DNA of 64,000 nucleotides, taken from NCBI RefSeq assembly GCF_021390515.1, contig NZ_JAJUXI010000005.1, positions 451,247 to 515,246 of the forward strand. The letters are read 5' to 3'. Below the pieces are notes generated by a model that was given only the letters and a program-made list of their open reading frames with translations, was not told the DNA's origin and made no database searches. The DNA is from Dyadobacter sp. CY326. Lineage in GTDB: Bacteria > Bacteroidota > Bacteroidia > Cytophagales > Spirosomataceae. Below, in pieces: positions 24,290 to 32,874 of the stretch. Position 1 is the stretch's first letter; every line of letters starts with the position of its first letter. Made by a program: the position numbers and the translations under genes.

Positions 24290-26467
24290 ATGAAACAACT
24301 TGTATTATTGTTACTCGGCTTGTTACCAACCACTTTTTGCTTCGCTCAATCTGATCAGGTCAATCCCGCCCTTCCTGCCAGCCCCAAGCGACCAGTCATT
24401 GACACCTATTTTGGCAAAAAAGTCACCGATAATTATCGCTGGCTTGAAGACATGACTAAACCCGAAACAGTGTCGTGGTTCAAATCCCAGGGCGATTATT
24501 CCAACGTAGTGCTTGATCAGATTCCCGGACGTAATCAATTGATTGAAACCTTTACCGAATACGATAAGCTGCTTGCAGTCCGGTACGGCGAAATTATCAA
24601 ACGGGGCAATCTGTATTTTTACCGAAAGACCCTTCCGTCAGAAAAAGTGGGCAAAATTTATGTTCGGGAAGGCAAATCAGGAAGTGAACGCTTGATTTTT
24701 GATCCGGAGGCATTTGAGAAAGGTAAAACCTACTCGATTTCGGCATTTACACCCAGTCCGGACGGCAAAAAAATGGTCATCGGTCTCCAAGAAGGCGGGG
24801 GCGAATATTCTACTTTGCGGACGTTGGACGTTGCGACCAAGACCTTCGGCCCCGGCCAAATTTCTTCTGTGTTTGGAGGCTATGTTGTATGGCTGCCGGA
24901 TGCAAGTGGTTTCGTTTACACACCTGATAATTCTTCCGACCCCAATGATCCCAAAGCCGCCATTGATACCAAGTGCCGACTTCATAAGCTTGGCGATTCG
25001 GGTAAGACAGATCGTGAAATATTTTCGCGGACCAAATACCCGGATCTGAAAATCAAGCCCGAGCAAATCCCGGATGTATTTTACTCCGAAGATCATACCC
25101 AATTATACGGACACCTCGGCTCCGTCGACTGGCGAAACGACGTTTGGGTAGCCGCACCGGCAGACCTGAACAAACCCGCTATCCCCTGGAAGCGTTTGCT
25201 CGCCCCCTTGGATAGCATTCAGAGTTTTGTCAAAATCGGCGACCAGCTGTTCATGAATAGCCTTAAAAGCGCTCCGAACGGGCAGATCATTGTAACGGAT
25301 GCAAACAATCCAAACCTGTCAACCGCGACTATTGTAGTCGCCGAAAGCAAGCTGAACATCACACAAATTTTAGCGACCAGGGACTATCTGTTTGTCAACC
25401 TGAGTGACGGCATTAATCAAACGATCCAATACTATGATCCCAAACACAAAGTTTGGAGCACCATTCCAATGCCCATTAAAGGCACCATGCGGCTGGAAAG
25501 TTATGAAGCTTCCAAAAGCAATGAAGTAAATATTTTCGGCACGTCATGGAATAACCCAGGCACCTTTTATGACTTTGATCCCCAGACCAAAAAATTAGAA
25601 GTTAACGCTTTCCACGTACAGATGAATTATCCCGGCGTCGCCGATTTGGTGGTGGAAGAAATAGAAATCCCCAGCCACGATGGGGTGATGGTGCCCTTAT
25701 CACTGGTTTACCGAAAAGATCTTAGAAAAGATGGGAGCGCGATATGCCTCATGCATGGTTATGGGGCTTACGGAATTTCGGCAACGCCCTTTTTCAGCCG
25801 GCAGTATCTCGCCTTGATGAACAAAGGCGTATTAATTGCAATGACCCATCCCAGGGGAGGCGCTGAAAAAGGCCTTGCCTGGCACAAAGCCGGTTTCAAA
25901 ACGACCAAACCAAATACCTGGAAAGACTTCATCGCCAGTGGCGACTACCTGGTAAAAAATGGATACACCTCCAAGGAAAAGCTAATCGGAATGGGGACGT
26001 CTGCGGGCGGTATCCTGATTGGCCGGGCCATCACCGAGCGCCCCGACCTCTTTGCAGCAGCCATCAACAATGTAGGCATCAGTAATCCGCTCCGGTTCGA
26101 ACTTACGCCTAATGGCCCCGGAAACCTGCCCGAGCTTGGCACCGTAAAAGATTCTACCGAGAGCATGGCATTGTATGAAATGGACTCCTTTCATCATGTG
26201 AAGGATGGTGAGAAATACCCCGCGGTCATCAATGTTGCTGGCATGAATGACCCTCGGGTGATTGCCTGGCAACCCGGAAAATTCGCTGCAGCGTTGCAAA
26301 ATTCCAGTTCGTCCGGCAAGCCAGTCCTCATGCAGGTCAACTATGACAATGGCCATTTTACCGAAGACAAAACGGTCTCATTCCGCAACTACGCTAATAT
26401 GTATGCTTTCTGTTTGTGGCAAGCAGGCCACCCGGATTTTCAGGTTTTAGGCTCAAAAATGAACTGA
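24290..26467 (+). CDS. Prolyl oligopeptidase family serine peptidase (S9A), secreted
   Basis: 725 residues with signal peptide 1-19 (LVLLLLGLLPTTFCFAQ), so periplasmic or outer-membrane associated. Residues 30-430 form the beta-propeller with VTDNYRWLEDMTKPETVSWF, the usual S9A start. The C-terminal alpha/beta-hydrolase domain has Ser571 in GMGTSAGG, Asp654 in GMNDPRV and His689 in NGHF, an intact triad. The nucleophile elbow reads GTSAG, not the GGSNGG of classical prolyl endopeptidases, as in several bacterial homologues. It should cleave proline-containing peptides. It stands alone in its transcription unit. Confidence 0.92.
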   Translation: MKQLVLLLLGLLPTTFCFAQSDQVNPALPASPKRPVIDTYFGKKVTDNYRWLEDMTKPETVSWFKSQGDYSNVVLDQIPGRNQLIETFTEYDKLLAVRYGEIIKRGNLYFYRKTLPSEKVGKIYVREGKSGSERLIFDPEAFEKGKTYSISAFTPSPDGKKMVIGLQEGGGEYSTLRTLDVATKTFGPGQISSVFGGYVVWLPDASGFVYTPDNSSDPNDPKAAIDTKCRLHKLGDSGKTDREIFSRTKYPDLKIKPEQIPDVFYSEDHTQLYGHLGSVDWRNDVWVAAPADLNKPAIPWKRLLAPLDSIQSFVKIGDQLFMNSLKSAPNGQIIVTDANNPNLSTATIVVAESKLNITQILATRDYLFVNLSDGINQTIQYYDPKHKVWSTIPMPIKGTMRLESYEASKSNEVNIFGTSWNNPGTFYDFDPQTKKLEVNAFHVQMNYPGVADLVVEEIEIPSHDGVMVPLSLVYRKDLRKDGSAICLMHGYGAYGISATPFFSRQYLALMNKGVLIAMTHPRGGAEKGLAWHKAGFKTTKPNTWKDFIASGDYLVKNGYTSKEKLIGMGTSAGGILIGRAITERPDLFAAAINNVGISNPLRFELTPNGPGNLPELGTVKDSTESMALYEMDSFHHVKDGEKYPAVINVAGMNDPRVIAWQPGKFAAALQNSSSSGKPVLMQVNYDNGHFTEDKTVSFRNYANMYAFCLWQAGHPDFQVLGSKMN

Positions 26468-26773
26468 TAACTGATCATTTAACAAAAATCCACTTCTAAT
26501 TTAAGCTCGCACAAAATTCGAGCGGTGAAAAATTCGTCTTTAATTTAAACAATTTGCTGAATGCCTGCGGATGTTCGAAACCTACGTGATGAGCAATTTC
26601 TCGCATTGTCAAATCACTGAATGCTAATACTTCCTTTGCTTTTTCAATGAGCTTGCTGTGAATATGCTGCTGGACAATGGATGAACTGACCAGTTTCGGC
26701 TACAACAAAACCTGATTCGGTCACATTCTTGACAAGCGTTATGCGGAGCTTTGCTTCTGTAAATAAATGAATT
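26468..26773 (+). other. Intergenic region occupied mostly by an AraC remnant
   Basis: 306 nt between the prolyl oligopeptidase and SDR genes. Positions 26496-26700 on the minus strand are a decayed AraC C-terminus (listed separately). The remaining 70 nt before ATG 26774 should hold the promoter of the SDR/AraC pair; no clear consensus was found. Confidence 0.6.
26496..26700 (-). pseudogene. AraC-family regulator, C-terminal remnant
   Basis: Read on the minus strand, about 65 codons encode QQHIHSKLIEKAKEVL, then LTMREIAHHVGFEHPQAF and SKLFKLKTNFSPLEF ending at a TAG. This is the second helix-turn-helix of an AraC regulator and aligns with the end of the intact regulator at 27703-28632 (QQHIHEKLVEKAKQQL, VSEIAYQLGFEHSQSF). 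Upstream the frame hits a stop within a few codons and no start or ligand domain remains. It is a decayed gene next to an SDR/AraC pair, suggesting an old duplication. Confidence 0.75.
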
Positions 26774-27706
26774 ATGAAAAGGATATTGGTCATTGGTGCA
26801 TCGGGATTTGTTGGCGGACATTTGACACGCCAATTGTTAAAAGAGAATTATACAGTGCGCTGCCTCGCCCGCAACCCGGATAAGGTGAAGGAATTGGCAG
26901 AACTTGGCTGTGAAATTATGAAGGGCGATCTTTCCGATTCTCGGTCTGTGGAGCAAGCGATTGCTTCAATGGATGCGATTTACATTTCAATCCACACACT
27001 GGCGCCGCAGCACAAGGACACGGCGAATCTTGGCTTCATGGACATTGAAATGAACGGCCTGAAAAACATAGTCGAAGGTTGCAAAATGCACCACGTCCAG
27101 CGCCTGATCTACGTCACCTCTATGGGAATTTCGGCAGATTCAAAGGACGCCTGGACGAGCGGACGATGGAAAACGCAACAATATTTACTAAATAGTGGTT
27201 TGAATGTGACCGTGATTCAGCCGGGCATGATTGTGGGAATTGGCGGACAAGGATTCAATATGGTGCTGACTAATGCGCAAAAACGCACCGCTTTTGTCAT
27301 CGGTGATGGGCGCAACAAGTTTCGCAGCATTGCGATTGACGACCTGACTTACAATTTGATCGGTGTAATGAATGAGCCAAAAGCTTACGGACAATGCTAT
27401 GAAGTGGGTTGTGACGATATATTAACGGCTGATCAGTTGATTGATGCGGCTGCCGACGCAACGGGCCATCGCCATCCAAGAAAGGTGCACATTCCGCTGG
27501 CATTGTTACGGTTCGCAGCTCCGCTGATTGAATTTATTGCCAAATCGCCCAAAGGTTCTATCAAAGGAGCGCTGGATGGTTTAGGCGCAGATCTGGTCGG
27601 GGATCCAGCAGCCATCCGAAAACTTTTGCCGCGCGCGCCGCTCACTTACAGACAGGCCGTGGAACGGGCTTATAAAATTTATCAAACCAATAGCCGGGTT
27701 GCATGA
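26774..27706 (+). CDS. NAD(P)-binding atypical SDR (NmrA-like / epimerase-like)
   Basis: 310 residues. ILVIGASGFVGGHLTRQLL is the Rossmann GxxGxxG dinucleotide motif, followed by VRCLARNPDKVKEL (NADP preference suggested by the Arg) and MKGDLSDSRSV. YVTSMGIS stands at the active-site strand, but the usual YxxxK is replaced by a less clear region, typical for NmrA-like atypical SDRs. The ATG of the AraC regulator overlaps its stop codon (ATGA at 27703), so the two are translationally coupled; the regulator probably controls this enzyme. Substrate unknown. Confidence 0.85.
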   Translation: MKRILVIGASGFVGGHLTRQLLKENYTVRCLARNPDKVKELAELGCEIMKGDLSDSRSVEQAIASMDAIYISIHTLAPQHKDTANLGFMDIEMNGLKNIVEGCKMHHVQRLIYVTSMGISADSKDAWTSGRWKTQQYLLNSGLNVTVIQPGMIVGIGGQGFNMVLTNAQKRTAFVIGDGRNKFRSIAIDDLTYNLIGVMNEPKAYGQCYEVGCDDILTADQLIDAAADATGHRHPRKVHIPLALLRFAAPLIEFIAKSPKGSIKGALDGLGADLVGDPAAIRKLLPRAPLTYRQAVERAYKIYQTNSRVA

Positions 27707-28632
27707 TGGAAAAAGGTCAGCTATATCAGATCAAGACAATCAGTGATTTTCACAAATTACTGGGTGCGCCTGCACCTGAGCACCCATTGATCAGCGTCAT
27801 CAAAATCGAACCATTCGAGCATGTTCCCGACGGAATTCCGGGAAATGTGGTTCAGGGCTTTTATAACATTTCTCTCAAAAAAGGTTTTAAGTCGCCCGTT
27901 AAATTTAAATACGGTCAGCAGGCTTACGACTTTGACGAAGGCGTGCTCAGCTTCATGTCGCCAGGGCAGATCAGCGGTTTTGATCCGCAAAAATACGCCA
28001 GCCCGGAGCAATCTGGCTGGTTGCTTCTTTTCCATCCGGATCTGCTTTGGAATACTCCACTCGCCAAGAAAATAAATCAATATGGTTTTTTTGATTATGC
28101 CGTGAATGAGGCGCTGTTTCTTTCTGACAAAGAAGAGGTTACATTAAATCAAATTGTCGGAAACATCAGCCAGGAATATCATAATAACATGGATAGATTC
28201 AGCCACGACATTATCATTACTCAATTGGAATCACTGCTGAATTATTCCGAGCGCTTTTACCAGCGCCAGTTCATGACGCGCAGGAAAACCAATCACGAAA
28301 TACTGGATCGCCTGAATGCGGAGCTCGTCAAGTATTTTGATGACGCAAATGCAACGCAAAACGGATTGCCCGCGGTTGGCTATCTTGCCAAGCAGCTTAA
28401 TGTGTCGCCTGATTATTTGAGTGGCTTGCTCAAAACCCTCACCGGCCTGACCACGCAGCAACATATTCATGAAAAACTCGTCGAAAAGGCCAAACAGCAG
28501 CTTTCTACAACAAACTTATCTGTGAGTGAGATCGCATATCAGCTCGGATTCGAGCATTCCCAATCTTTCAGTAAGTTGTTCAAATCCAAAACCGAACAAT
28601 CACCTCTTGCATTCCGAAAAGCCTTTAATTGA
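27703..28632 (+). CDS. AraC family transcriptional regulator
   Basis: 309 residues. Residues 1-180 are a cupin-like ligand domain (LSFMSPGQISGF, GWLLLFHPDLLWNTPL), common in Bacteroidota AraC regulators. The C-terminal 100 residues hold two helix-turn-helix motifs: VGYLAKQLNVSPDYLSGLLK and VSEIAYQLGFEHSQSFSKLF, ending with the family motif SPLAFRK. It overlaps the SDR gene by 4 nt. It likely activates the SDR operon in response to an unknown small molecule. Confidence 0.92.
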   Translation: MMEKGQLYQIKTISDFHKLLGAPAPEHPLISVIKIEPFEHVPDGIPGNVVQGFYNISLKKGFKSPVKFKYGQQAYDFDEGVLSFMSPGQISGFDPQKYASPEQSGWLLLFHPDLLWNTPLAKKINQYGFFDYAVNEALFLSDKEEVTLNQIVGNISQEYHNNMDRFSHDIIITQLESLLNYSERFYQRQFMTRRKTNHEILDRLNAELVKYFDDANATQNGLPAVGYLAKQLNVSPDYLSGLLKTLTGLTTQQHIHEKLVEKAKQQLSTTNLSVSEIAYQLGFEHSQSFSKLFKSKTEQSPLAFRKAFN

Positions 28633-28686
28633 TTACTGGATATCGGCGTGGTTTCTAAGCAAAGACTCGAAGGAAGTTGCTCCCGC

Positions 28687-29785
28687 CTATTTTGCCGATT
28701 TAGAGTCGGTTTTTAGCATGGCATCAACAACTGCATAGTAAAACCCGAATTTCTGGTCGTTCCGGGCCAGGTTGGTACGCTCCCTACTCTTTCAGTTTTT
28801 TGGTTGGCACCAGCGTTATTCTGCGCGCTCGGCTGTCGGTATGTCGGCGTCATTTTAGTATCCGTTCCAATGCAGACATGGTCAATCCCAATCACATCCA
28901 CCATTGCCCTTATGTTCTGAGCATATTCCAGGGGCGTAACGGCCAGATGCGTCCATACGCCGACAATGCCTCCCGCATCAGCAACCATTTTGGCTTGTTC
29001 TTTGCTGATCAGTCGCGTGAGCATTCTTTTAGCCATCTCCGGGTCTTGTCCCAGCTGAGTATTCAATCCCGTGTGAGATATTATAACTGGACGGGCTGCC
29101 AGTTTGAGCGTAGCAGCCAACCTCCGCTGGTTGGCAGGTGCCAATCGATCAGAATGCCTAGCCGATTACATTCCCGGATCACATCAGCACCGAAGGCAGT
29201 CAGCCCGTCCCAGCGTACTGGATTAGTAGAAACGTCACCCAAGGGAACAATCGCATCATTGTCATGTAGCAGGCCGAGATGCCGTAAACCATGGCTGTAA
29301 GCCTCTTGCAGACGCTCTATTTTCCCTTCCAAAAAGTGGCCACCCGCAACAGACTGAATTATGGCAGGCTGGTGCTTTTTATACGCATCGCGAACATCAT
29401 GCATGTTCAATGCGCGCTTTAAGCCATTCTTTTCAAGGATTTTGTCCATTGAAGCCAGTCCGTTTTTGAAGCGCTCATAGCCATCACCGGGATTACGCAG
29501 TTCGGGGCGGTCGACGGAAAATGTCATACAGATAGCGGATAGCCCAGAACGTTTCATCTCACCGGCGAGGTCAACATCCGGCCCAGGAACTTCGGCAGCT
29601 GCGAACGGAACATCAATGTGATTGTGCGTGTCGATCCCCATTGTTTCAGCCACGATCTTAGCCACTTTCGTATCAGGTTTATCCGCTGCCAGCGCCAAAA
29701 ATGGCGTGATCATCATCGCAGCGCCTGCCCCAGAGACGGAAGTTATAAATTCCCGCCGCGAATGTTGGATTGGAAGTTTTTTCAT
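28687..29785 (-). pseudogene. Membrane dipeptidase (M19), broken by two frameshifts
   Basis: Three minus-strand frames together encode one M19 (renal-dipeptidase-like) protein. Frame 1 (29785 to about 29143) has a twin-arginine export signal (HSRREFITSVSGAG), then GIDTHNHIDVPF with metal-binding His and LRHLGLLHDNDA. It breaks where GILID should continue as LAxAN: one T appears lost (GATTGG instead of GATTTGG). Frame 2 gives PANQRRL, PVIISHTGLN (metal His) and GIDHVCIGTD. A second shift near 28785-28795 leads to frame 3, TNLARNDQKFGFYYAVVDAML, which ends early at 28687 without the family's C-terminal helices. A non-functional gene is most likely; sequencing error is the alternative for each single shift, less so for both plus the truncation. 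Confidence 0.85.
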
Positions 29786-30190
29786 TTGGAGGATAAGGGG
29801 ATGCCTCGATACTACATTTGTGCTTACCCTTAAAAGTAAAGAATTTGTGTTTTATGCCTCATTGGTGAGTTTTGCATAAATCTGGCGGTGCAACTACCGA
29901 GGAATCCTCGGCGGTTCAAGTTGGAAGGTAGGCGAAAAGTGCCGTACGAGGTCTTTGTAGATTTAGTAACTCCCTCCTAGAAAACTTTCACCAAGACACT
30001 CGCTGACTGCCACCGTAATTTTTACACGATTCATTTTCAAAGATGTCTAAACAAAAATTGGCATAGAAAACCGAAAGTTTCGGGGTGCGATTACCGCTTA
30101 ATAACTATTAATCATTGACATTTTGGCAAAACAGTATTTGCCAAAAGCGCAGACTTTTAAATTAACAATCTCAATCTTCTCCTCTTTAAA
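29786..30190 (+). other. Intergenic region with inverted repeats
   Basis: 405 nt between the M19 pseudogene and the small lipoprotein gene, divergent promoters expected. CCGAGG-AAT-CCTCGG lies near 29900, and a perfect 10-bp inverted repeat is at 30121-30146 (listed separately). No open frame of interest and no clear TAnnTTTG box. Confidence 0.5.
30121..30146. promoter_or_regulatory. Perfect 10-bp inverted repeat upstream of lipoprotein gene
   Basis: TTTTGGCAAA (30121-30130) and TTTGCCAAAA (30137-30146) are exact reverse complements around a 6-nt centre, 45 nt before the GTG start of the lipoprotein gene. No T-run follows. A dimeric regulator site is the simplest reading; a leader hairpin is possible. 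Confidence 0.4.
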
Positions 30191-30806
30191 GTGAAAAAAT
30201 ATCTACTCCTGTTGACGTTCCTTTCATTGGGCTGCTCAATGACGCAGTATAACCTTGAGACAGTTGAGACAATGCCGGTTTACGGCGAACAGGGAATCGG
30301 GGCGGAACAGTTAGGAGAAATTGAGCCAGGTGATACTATAATGATTGTTGCCAAGCCGCGGAAAAAACTTGAAAACGTGATGATCGTTGTCCATAAATCA
30401 AGACTTGTTTGGACAGTCGGCGTGCCTCATACAACAAAGTTGATTAGCAGAAAACGAATTAGCAGAAAAGCCTATTTAAGTCAATATGCCCGATACACAT
30501 TTGCTTCTACCAGCGAACCAAACCGAATCTCAGGAAGTACTTACGGCTCCGAATCATCATCCAAACCTTATGGTTCTACTTCCAGCAGGGGCGCCACTAT
30601 CCACACTGGCCCGCGAGGTGGCAGGTATTATATTAATCAAAGGCAATAAAACATATATAAAGAAAGGAGCATCAAGTTCTAACAGTGGGTCATCACGCAA
30701 GTCTTCAATAAAGACTTACAAGAAGTCATCATCTAATTCGTCCCAACGCTCATCTTCTGGTTCTTACCGCAGATCATCATCTGGCTCTTTTTATCGTCGA
30801 CGATAG
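30191..30806 (+). pseudogene. Small lipoprotein, frameshifted within its GPRGGRYY domain
   Basis: The first frame (GTG 30191 to 30649, 152 codons) starts with a lipoprotein signal, LLLLTFLSLGCSM (lipobox LGC). It ends THTGPRGGRYYIN type sequence (TIHTGPRGGRYYIN) and then QRQ-stop. In the shifted frame the expected continuation follows at once: KGNKTYIKKGASS, then a Ser/Lys/Arg-rich tail (SSSGSYRRSSSGSFYRRR) to a stop at 30804-30806. Small domains with GPRGGRYYIN-x-GNKTYIKK are intact in related proteins, so one base gained or two lost around 30638-30642 split this gene. It may be a pseudogene, a sequencing error or, less likely, a programmed shift. Function unknown. Confidence 0.65.
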
Positions 30807-30840
30807 GCATTTTTCATAATCGGGCCAGCAGTCAACTCAA

Positions 30841-30867
30841 TAAAAAAGGACTGCCAAATGACAGTCC
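30841..30867 (-). terminator. Terminator of the minus-strand HI0074-family gene
   Basis: GGACTG (30848-30853) pairs with CAGTCC (30862-30867) across an 8-nt loop. On the minus strand the hairpin is followed by a run of six T (30842-30847). It lies about 110 nt beyond the stop of the gene at 30976-31404. Confidence 0.6.
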
Positions 30868-30975
30868 CCAACATTCTAAAAATTTTTCTGCATTCGTTCA
30901 AAAACCCTCCCAGTGCACTTTCAGGTCAAACAGCGCTGACTTCTCAGCTTTATCAAACGGAATATAGTCCGTACA

Positions 30976-31404
30976 TTATTTTTCTTTGGCTATTATCGAC
31001 TCCATCTTTTCTTGAAATGCGACAAAAAGTGGATAAAAATCACGGACGATATTTTTATAAATCTGTTCTGATATTTCTTCGTTGTAAGTGTGGCTGGTAA
31101 GATTCCTGCTCTTGATCATTTTCATCCAGTTATCGCCGTCCGTGATCAGATCAACACTAAATGCCTGGCGGATTGCATCCCTCGAACCCTTTACTTCCGA
31201 GTTGCCTTGGTAAATAAAAAAGTCTTGCATCACCTTCCAGGCCAGTTCATGTGTAAATTTAAAGGCCAGTATAATTCCCTGCCTTTCGAGCTCGCTTAGC
31301 GCCCGTTGCGTATCCAGATATACGGCTTCACCTAATTTTTTAAGTGCTTTTTTATAATTCTCAAAGCGTAGTTTCCAACGAATATCCTGCTCCTCCATGT
31401 ACAT
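30976..31404 (-). CDS. HI0074-family nucleotidyltransferase-partner protein (HEPN-like)
   Basis: 142 residues, all-helical: RWKLRFENYKKALKKLGEA, then LAFKFTHELAWKVMQDF, GSRDAIRQAF and RNLTSHTYNEE. This is the signature of the HI0074 'nucleotidyltransferase substrate-binding' family, a HEPN-related group that normally pairs with a MNT-type nucleotidyltransferase encoded next to it (toxin-antitoxin-like modules). The RNLTSHTYN segment stands where HEPN proteins carry R-x4-6-H. No intact nucleotidyltransferase follows: after the stop, ATG TAC GGA begins a frame that stops after seven codons. mnmE ends 18 nt upstream on the same strand, so read-through transcription is likely. Confidence 0.85.
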   Translation of the reverse strand: MYMEEQDIRWKLRFENYKKALKKLGEAVYLDTQRALSELERQGIILAFKFTHELAWKVMQDFFIYQGNSEVKGSRDAIRQAFSVDLITDGDNWMKMIKSRNLTSHTYNEEISEQIYKNIVRDFYPLFVAFQEKMESIIAKEK

Positions 31405-31421
31405 TTAGTATTCAAAATCAT

Positions 31422-32789
31422 TTACTTGCCAATGCAAAAGCGGGAAAAGATGTTTTCCAACAAATCATCCGTAACAATACTCCCGGTAATCTCCCCCAAA
31501 TGAAACAAAGACAACCGAATATCCTGCGCTAAAAAATCCCCCGTCACCCCCGTCTCCAACCCATTCAAAACATCCTGCAAGGCATCATGCGTCTTCACCA
31601 AATGCTCATAATGCCTTAAATTGGTCACAACAGTATCGCTAGCCGATTGCCCGTAAACCATGGAAACCAGTTTATTGGTTAATGTAGAAAGACCAGCTTG
31701 CGACTTTGCTGATATAGAAATAACATCTTCTTGGAACAGGGTTAAATTTTGAGCAGATATTTCTCCAATATCAATCTTATTAAGCACATACAAAACCTGC
31801 TTCCCAGCCGGAAGCATTGCCCCCAGCTGCTGATTCTCCCTTAACGTCTCCAAACTATCAAAAAGGAAAATCACAATATCCGCTTTCTCCATTGCATTCT
31901 TGGACCTTTCAATCCCGATGGATTCTACCAGATCACTGGTTTCACGAATCCCTGCAGTGTCAATGAAGCGGAACTTCAAACCTTCCAGCACAATCGTATC
32001 TTCAATCACATCACGCGTTGTGCCTGCTATGCTGGTGACAATGGCTTTTTCCTCATTCAATAATGCATTCAGCAATGTAGATTTCCCAACGTTAGGCGAG
32101 CCTATGATGGCCACGGGGACGCCTTCTTTTAATGCATTGCCAAAATCGAATGAATCGATGAGCGGGGCGATGGTGCTTAGAAGCGCTTCGATCAGGCGGC
32201 GCAGGTCGTCGCGCTGGGCGAATTCTACGTCTTCTTCGCCGAAATCGAGTTCAAGTTCTATTAAAGATGCAAAATGGATGAGTTCGGTTCGTAAGGACGC
32301 GAGTTTTTTGGAAAAACCACCTCTTAGCTGGTTCAATGCTGTTTTGTGACTGGCCTGAGAGTCTGCGGCGATGAGGTCGGCTACGGCTTCGGCTTGTACC
32401 AAGTCGAATTGGCCGTTCAGAAATGCGCGTTGAGTAAATTCTCCTGGCTTGGCGATTCTGGCTCCTTTTGTGATGAGGAGTTTAAGTATTTGCCTTATAA
32501 TGTAGTCGGAACCGTGACAGGAAATTTCTATGGAATCTTCTTTAGTGAAAGATTTGGGTGTTTTGAAAACGGTTACCAGCACTTCGTCGATGATTTCGCC
32601 ATTGTGCTGGATCGTTCCGAAATGCACGGTGTGGCTATCGGCTTCTTCCAGATTTTTTCCTTTAAAAATGGATTTTACCATGGAAATAGCGCCCAGCCCG
32701 GAAACCCGGATGACGGCAATGGCGCCCACACCCGAGGGCGTAGCGAGTGCACAAATAACTTCTTGCTGATGAATTGGTATAATGTCCAT
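31422..32789 (-). CDS. mnmE: tRNA modification GTPase MnmE
   Basis: 455 residues, full length. The N-terminal tetrahydrofolate-binding domain starts ICALATPSGVGAIAVIRVSG and has YIGRAFLNGQFDLVQAEAV-like sequence (GEFTQRAFLNGQFDL). The embedded G domain has G1 GSPNVGKSTLLN (about 229-240), G3 DTAG and G4 NKID. The C-terminus is CIGK, with the catalytic Cys of the CxGK motif. With MnmG it forms the 5-carboxymethylaminomethyl modification at U34 of certain tRNAs, in the cytoplasm. mnmG is not in the window. Confidence 0.97.
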   Translation of the reverse strand: MDIIPIHQQEVICALATPSGVGAIAVIRVSGLGAISMVKSIFKGKNLEEADSHTVHFGTIQHNGEIIDEVLVTVFKTPKSFTKEDSIEISCHGSDYIIRQILKLLITKGARIAKPGEFTQRAFLNGQFDLVQAEAVADLIAADSQASHKTALNQLRGGFSKKLASLRTELIHFASLIELELDFGEEDVEFAQRDDLRRLIEALLSTIAPLIDSFDFGNALKEGVPVAIIGSPNVGKSTLLNALLNEEKAIVTSIAGTTRDVIEDTIVLEGLKFRFIDTAGIRETSDLVESIGIERSKNAMEKADIVIFLFDSLETLRENQQLGAMLPAGKQVLYVLNKIDIGEISAQNLTLFQEDVISISAKSQAGLSTLTNKLVSMVYGQSASDTVVTNLRHYEHLVKTHDALQDVLNGLETGVTGDFLAQDIRLSLFHLGEITGSIVTDDLLENIFSRFCIGK

Positions 32790-32874
32790 GCTGTAAATAT
32801 GCCATTAAATCAACTATCAGGCAAAAACCAGCATTCCAACATCCCGCCAAGAAAGCGCAATTCAATGATTCAAC

